Shown here: piece after piece, positions 63,081 to 64,000 of the stretch
How positions within the stretch are numbered: position 1 is the first letter of the stretch
How the letters are laid out: each line of letters opens with the position of its first letter
Assembly (NCBI GenBank): GCA_964450405.1
Contig: CAYVCQ010000008.1
Location: forward strand, 87,217 to 151,216
From: WRGT01 sp964450405
Lineage (GTDB): Bacteria; Spirochaetota; UBA4802; UBA5550
Length of the DNA: 64,000 nucleotides
Reading direction: 5' to 3'
Notes under the pieces: generated by a model
Seen by the model: the letters and a program-made list of their open reading frames with translations, nothing else
Database searches by the model: none
What the model was told of the DNA's origin: nothing
Program-made: the position numbers and the translations under genes

Positions 63081-63866
63081 ATGAAAATACACACTTTAAA
63101 AGGATATATCAACAATCTCTTTATTGCAGAATACGATCACGGCCTTCTCCTCCTCGACGGCGCATCTCCAGCAGATCTCCCGTTAATAGAAAAATTCTGT
63201 GAGGATAACCTTAAACGGCCTGTTTCAGATATTAAACTGGCAATAGTAACACACATGCACCCCGACCACTCCGGGGCTGCTCCTCTTTTAAGAAAAAAAT
63301 ACGGGACTCAGATAGCTGCATACAAGAATATAGATAAATGGTACAGAGGGCCATCCGGCTGGCTTCAGCATGTACTTGATTGCCTCATGGCACAGATTGT
63401 AGCCGTCAGACAGAAAACTAAAATTCAAAAAGTTTTCAGCCAGCGTATAACAAAGCCGGATTTTCTTGTAGATGGAGGCGATCCTCTCCCCGGTTTTCCT
63501 GAATGGCAGATTGTCTATACCCCGGGACACACCGCTCACGACATAGCGCTATTTCATTCGAAGGAAAAAATTCTCTATTGCGGAGATAGCATAATTGAGG
63601 TGAAGAACCGTTTCTATTTACCTCTGCCTGTGATTTTTATAAAAAAAATGAGACGTTCGTATAAAGAACTGGCTTCACTTGGAGCAAAAACAATTCTGAT
63701 ACCGCATGGAAAAACTATCTGCACAGATGACAGCAGGGAGATATTCAGAGAGATGATATCACTCCTTGAGATTCCTCCGAATAAGCTCAGACGTCGTGTA
63801 CATTACTTTTCAGTATGGTCGCCTGATATATGGAAACCAACGGTACGGAGACTGCTCTTCGGATAG
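63081..63866 (+). CDS. MBL-fold hydrolase
   Basis: The 261-residue protein has the canonical THMHPDHSG motif, PGHTAHD, CGDSI and a terminal PHG. No signal peptide is visible, so it is probably cytoplasmic. Compared with the protein at 1808 it keeps the full HxHxDH site. AAAGGAATAAAGG precedes the ATG. It is likely controlled by the divergent TetR regulator. Substrate unknown. Confidence 0.9.
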   Translation: MKIHTLKGYINNLFIAEYDHGLLLLDGASPADLPLIEKFCEDNLKRPVSDIKLAIVTHMHPDHSGAAPLLRKKYGTQIAAYKNIDKWYRGPSGWLQHVLDCLMAQIVAVRQKTKIQKVFSQRITKPDFLVDGGDPLPGFPEWQIVYTPGHTAHDIALFHSKEKILYCGDSIIEVKNRFYLPLPVIFIKKMRRSYKELASLGAKTILIPHGKTICTDDSREIFREMISLLEIPPNKLRRRVHYFSVWSPDIWKPTVRRLLFG

Positions 63867-63911
63867 AATAAAAACTCACTCTTTTATAGTTTAATATTGG
63901 TACTATACACG

Positions 63912-63934
63912 GCCCCCTAACCCCCGGAGGGGGC
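63912..63934. repeat. GC hairpin near window end
   Basis: GCCCCC and GGGGGC pair around TAACCCCCGGA. It lies 46 bp after the MBL stop and may end its transcript, or be a dispersed repeat; only one copy is seen. Confidence 0.4.
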
Positions 63935-64000
63935 AAGGGTTACTTTGGTAGTGTGCAAATAATTGTGTCTGATGGCAGTTTCCGATAATTAAAGCGACCA

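Noticed and set aside
1..64000. tRNA, rRNA, CRISPR, prophage or integron features
   Set aside because: None was recognised on either strand; the REP and palindromic repeats lack a cas, phage or integrase gene beside them.

Overview
The window is a chromosomal stretch of an AT-leaning diderm bacterium. Outer-membrane evidence includes a TonB-dependent receptor, several predicted beta-barrels and many lipoproteins with lipobox cysteines. Ferredoxin-dependent oxidoreductases, radical SAM enzymes and a NifS/NifU pair suggest an anaerobic or microaerobic life. The mix of WG-repeat, DUF1566, FecR-like, 7TMR-DISM/GGDEF, membrane-bound AraC and FIST proteins resembles free-living spirochaetes or deltaproteobacteria-like lineages. 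This placement is an inference and the genus cannot be read from the sequence. No rRNA, tRNA, CRISPR array, prophage or plasmid replication module was recognised.

Layout. 0-4 kb: an SPFH/flotillin-like gene cut by the window edge, an anchored metallo-beta-lactamase-fold protein and a FecR-domain lipoprotein. 4-6.6 kb: a B12-type radical SAM protein paired with a patatin. 6.6-10.6 kb: a compact minus-strand operon, read as marR, an arsM-like methyltransferase, a 31-codon cysteine-containing peptide, a SPASM radical SAM enzyme and a thioredoxin/thioredoxin-reductase fusion. This is the most interesting locus, a candidate ribosomal peptide (RiPP) pathway with a built-in thiol-reducing partner. 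11-16 kb: a membrane AraC regulator, a lipase lipoprotein and a FIST sensor. 15.7-23.4 kb: a lipid-export-type unit (LolA-like protein, MMPL/RND exporter, TetR) opposite an outer-membrane DUF1302-like protein and a repeat lipoprotein. 23.5-33 kb: unassigned membrane and small proteins, a solute-binding protein, an AAA/DUF4143 ATPase, a WG-repeat protein and a long acyl-CoA dehydrogenase. 33-39 kb: a beta-barrel, then a TonB-like lipoprotein, TonB-dependent receptor and beta-propeller protein in an overlapping operon. 39-46 kb: dinB, GNAT, yaeQ, mtgA, small proteins, a PilJ-like sensor and a REP-associated transposase. 46-50 kb: iorB-iorA-ACT-paaK for aryl-keto acid metabolism. 50-60 kb: GGDEF protein, ferredoxin-nitroreductase, nifS-nifU, pgeF, murJ, tatC. 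60-64 kb: two DUF1566 proteins, a TetR regulator and a second MBL hydrolase.

Repeats matter here. A 10-bp core, GGGTCAGAGC, occurs 15 times on either strand, often as facing pairs that form hairpins between genes. Its densest patch surrounds the only Y1/HUH REP-type transposase, so the two probably form one REP/RAYT system. Three further, unrelated inverted-repeat families are also seen.

Start codons were moved downstream of the longest frame in many genes where a ribosome binding site decided the choice; each entry says so.
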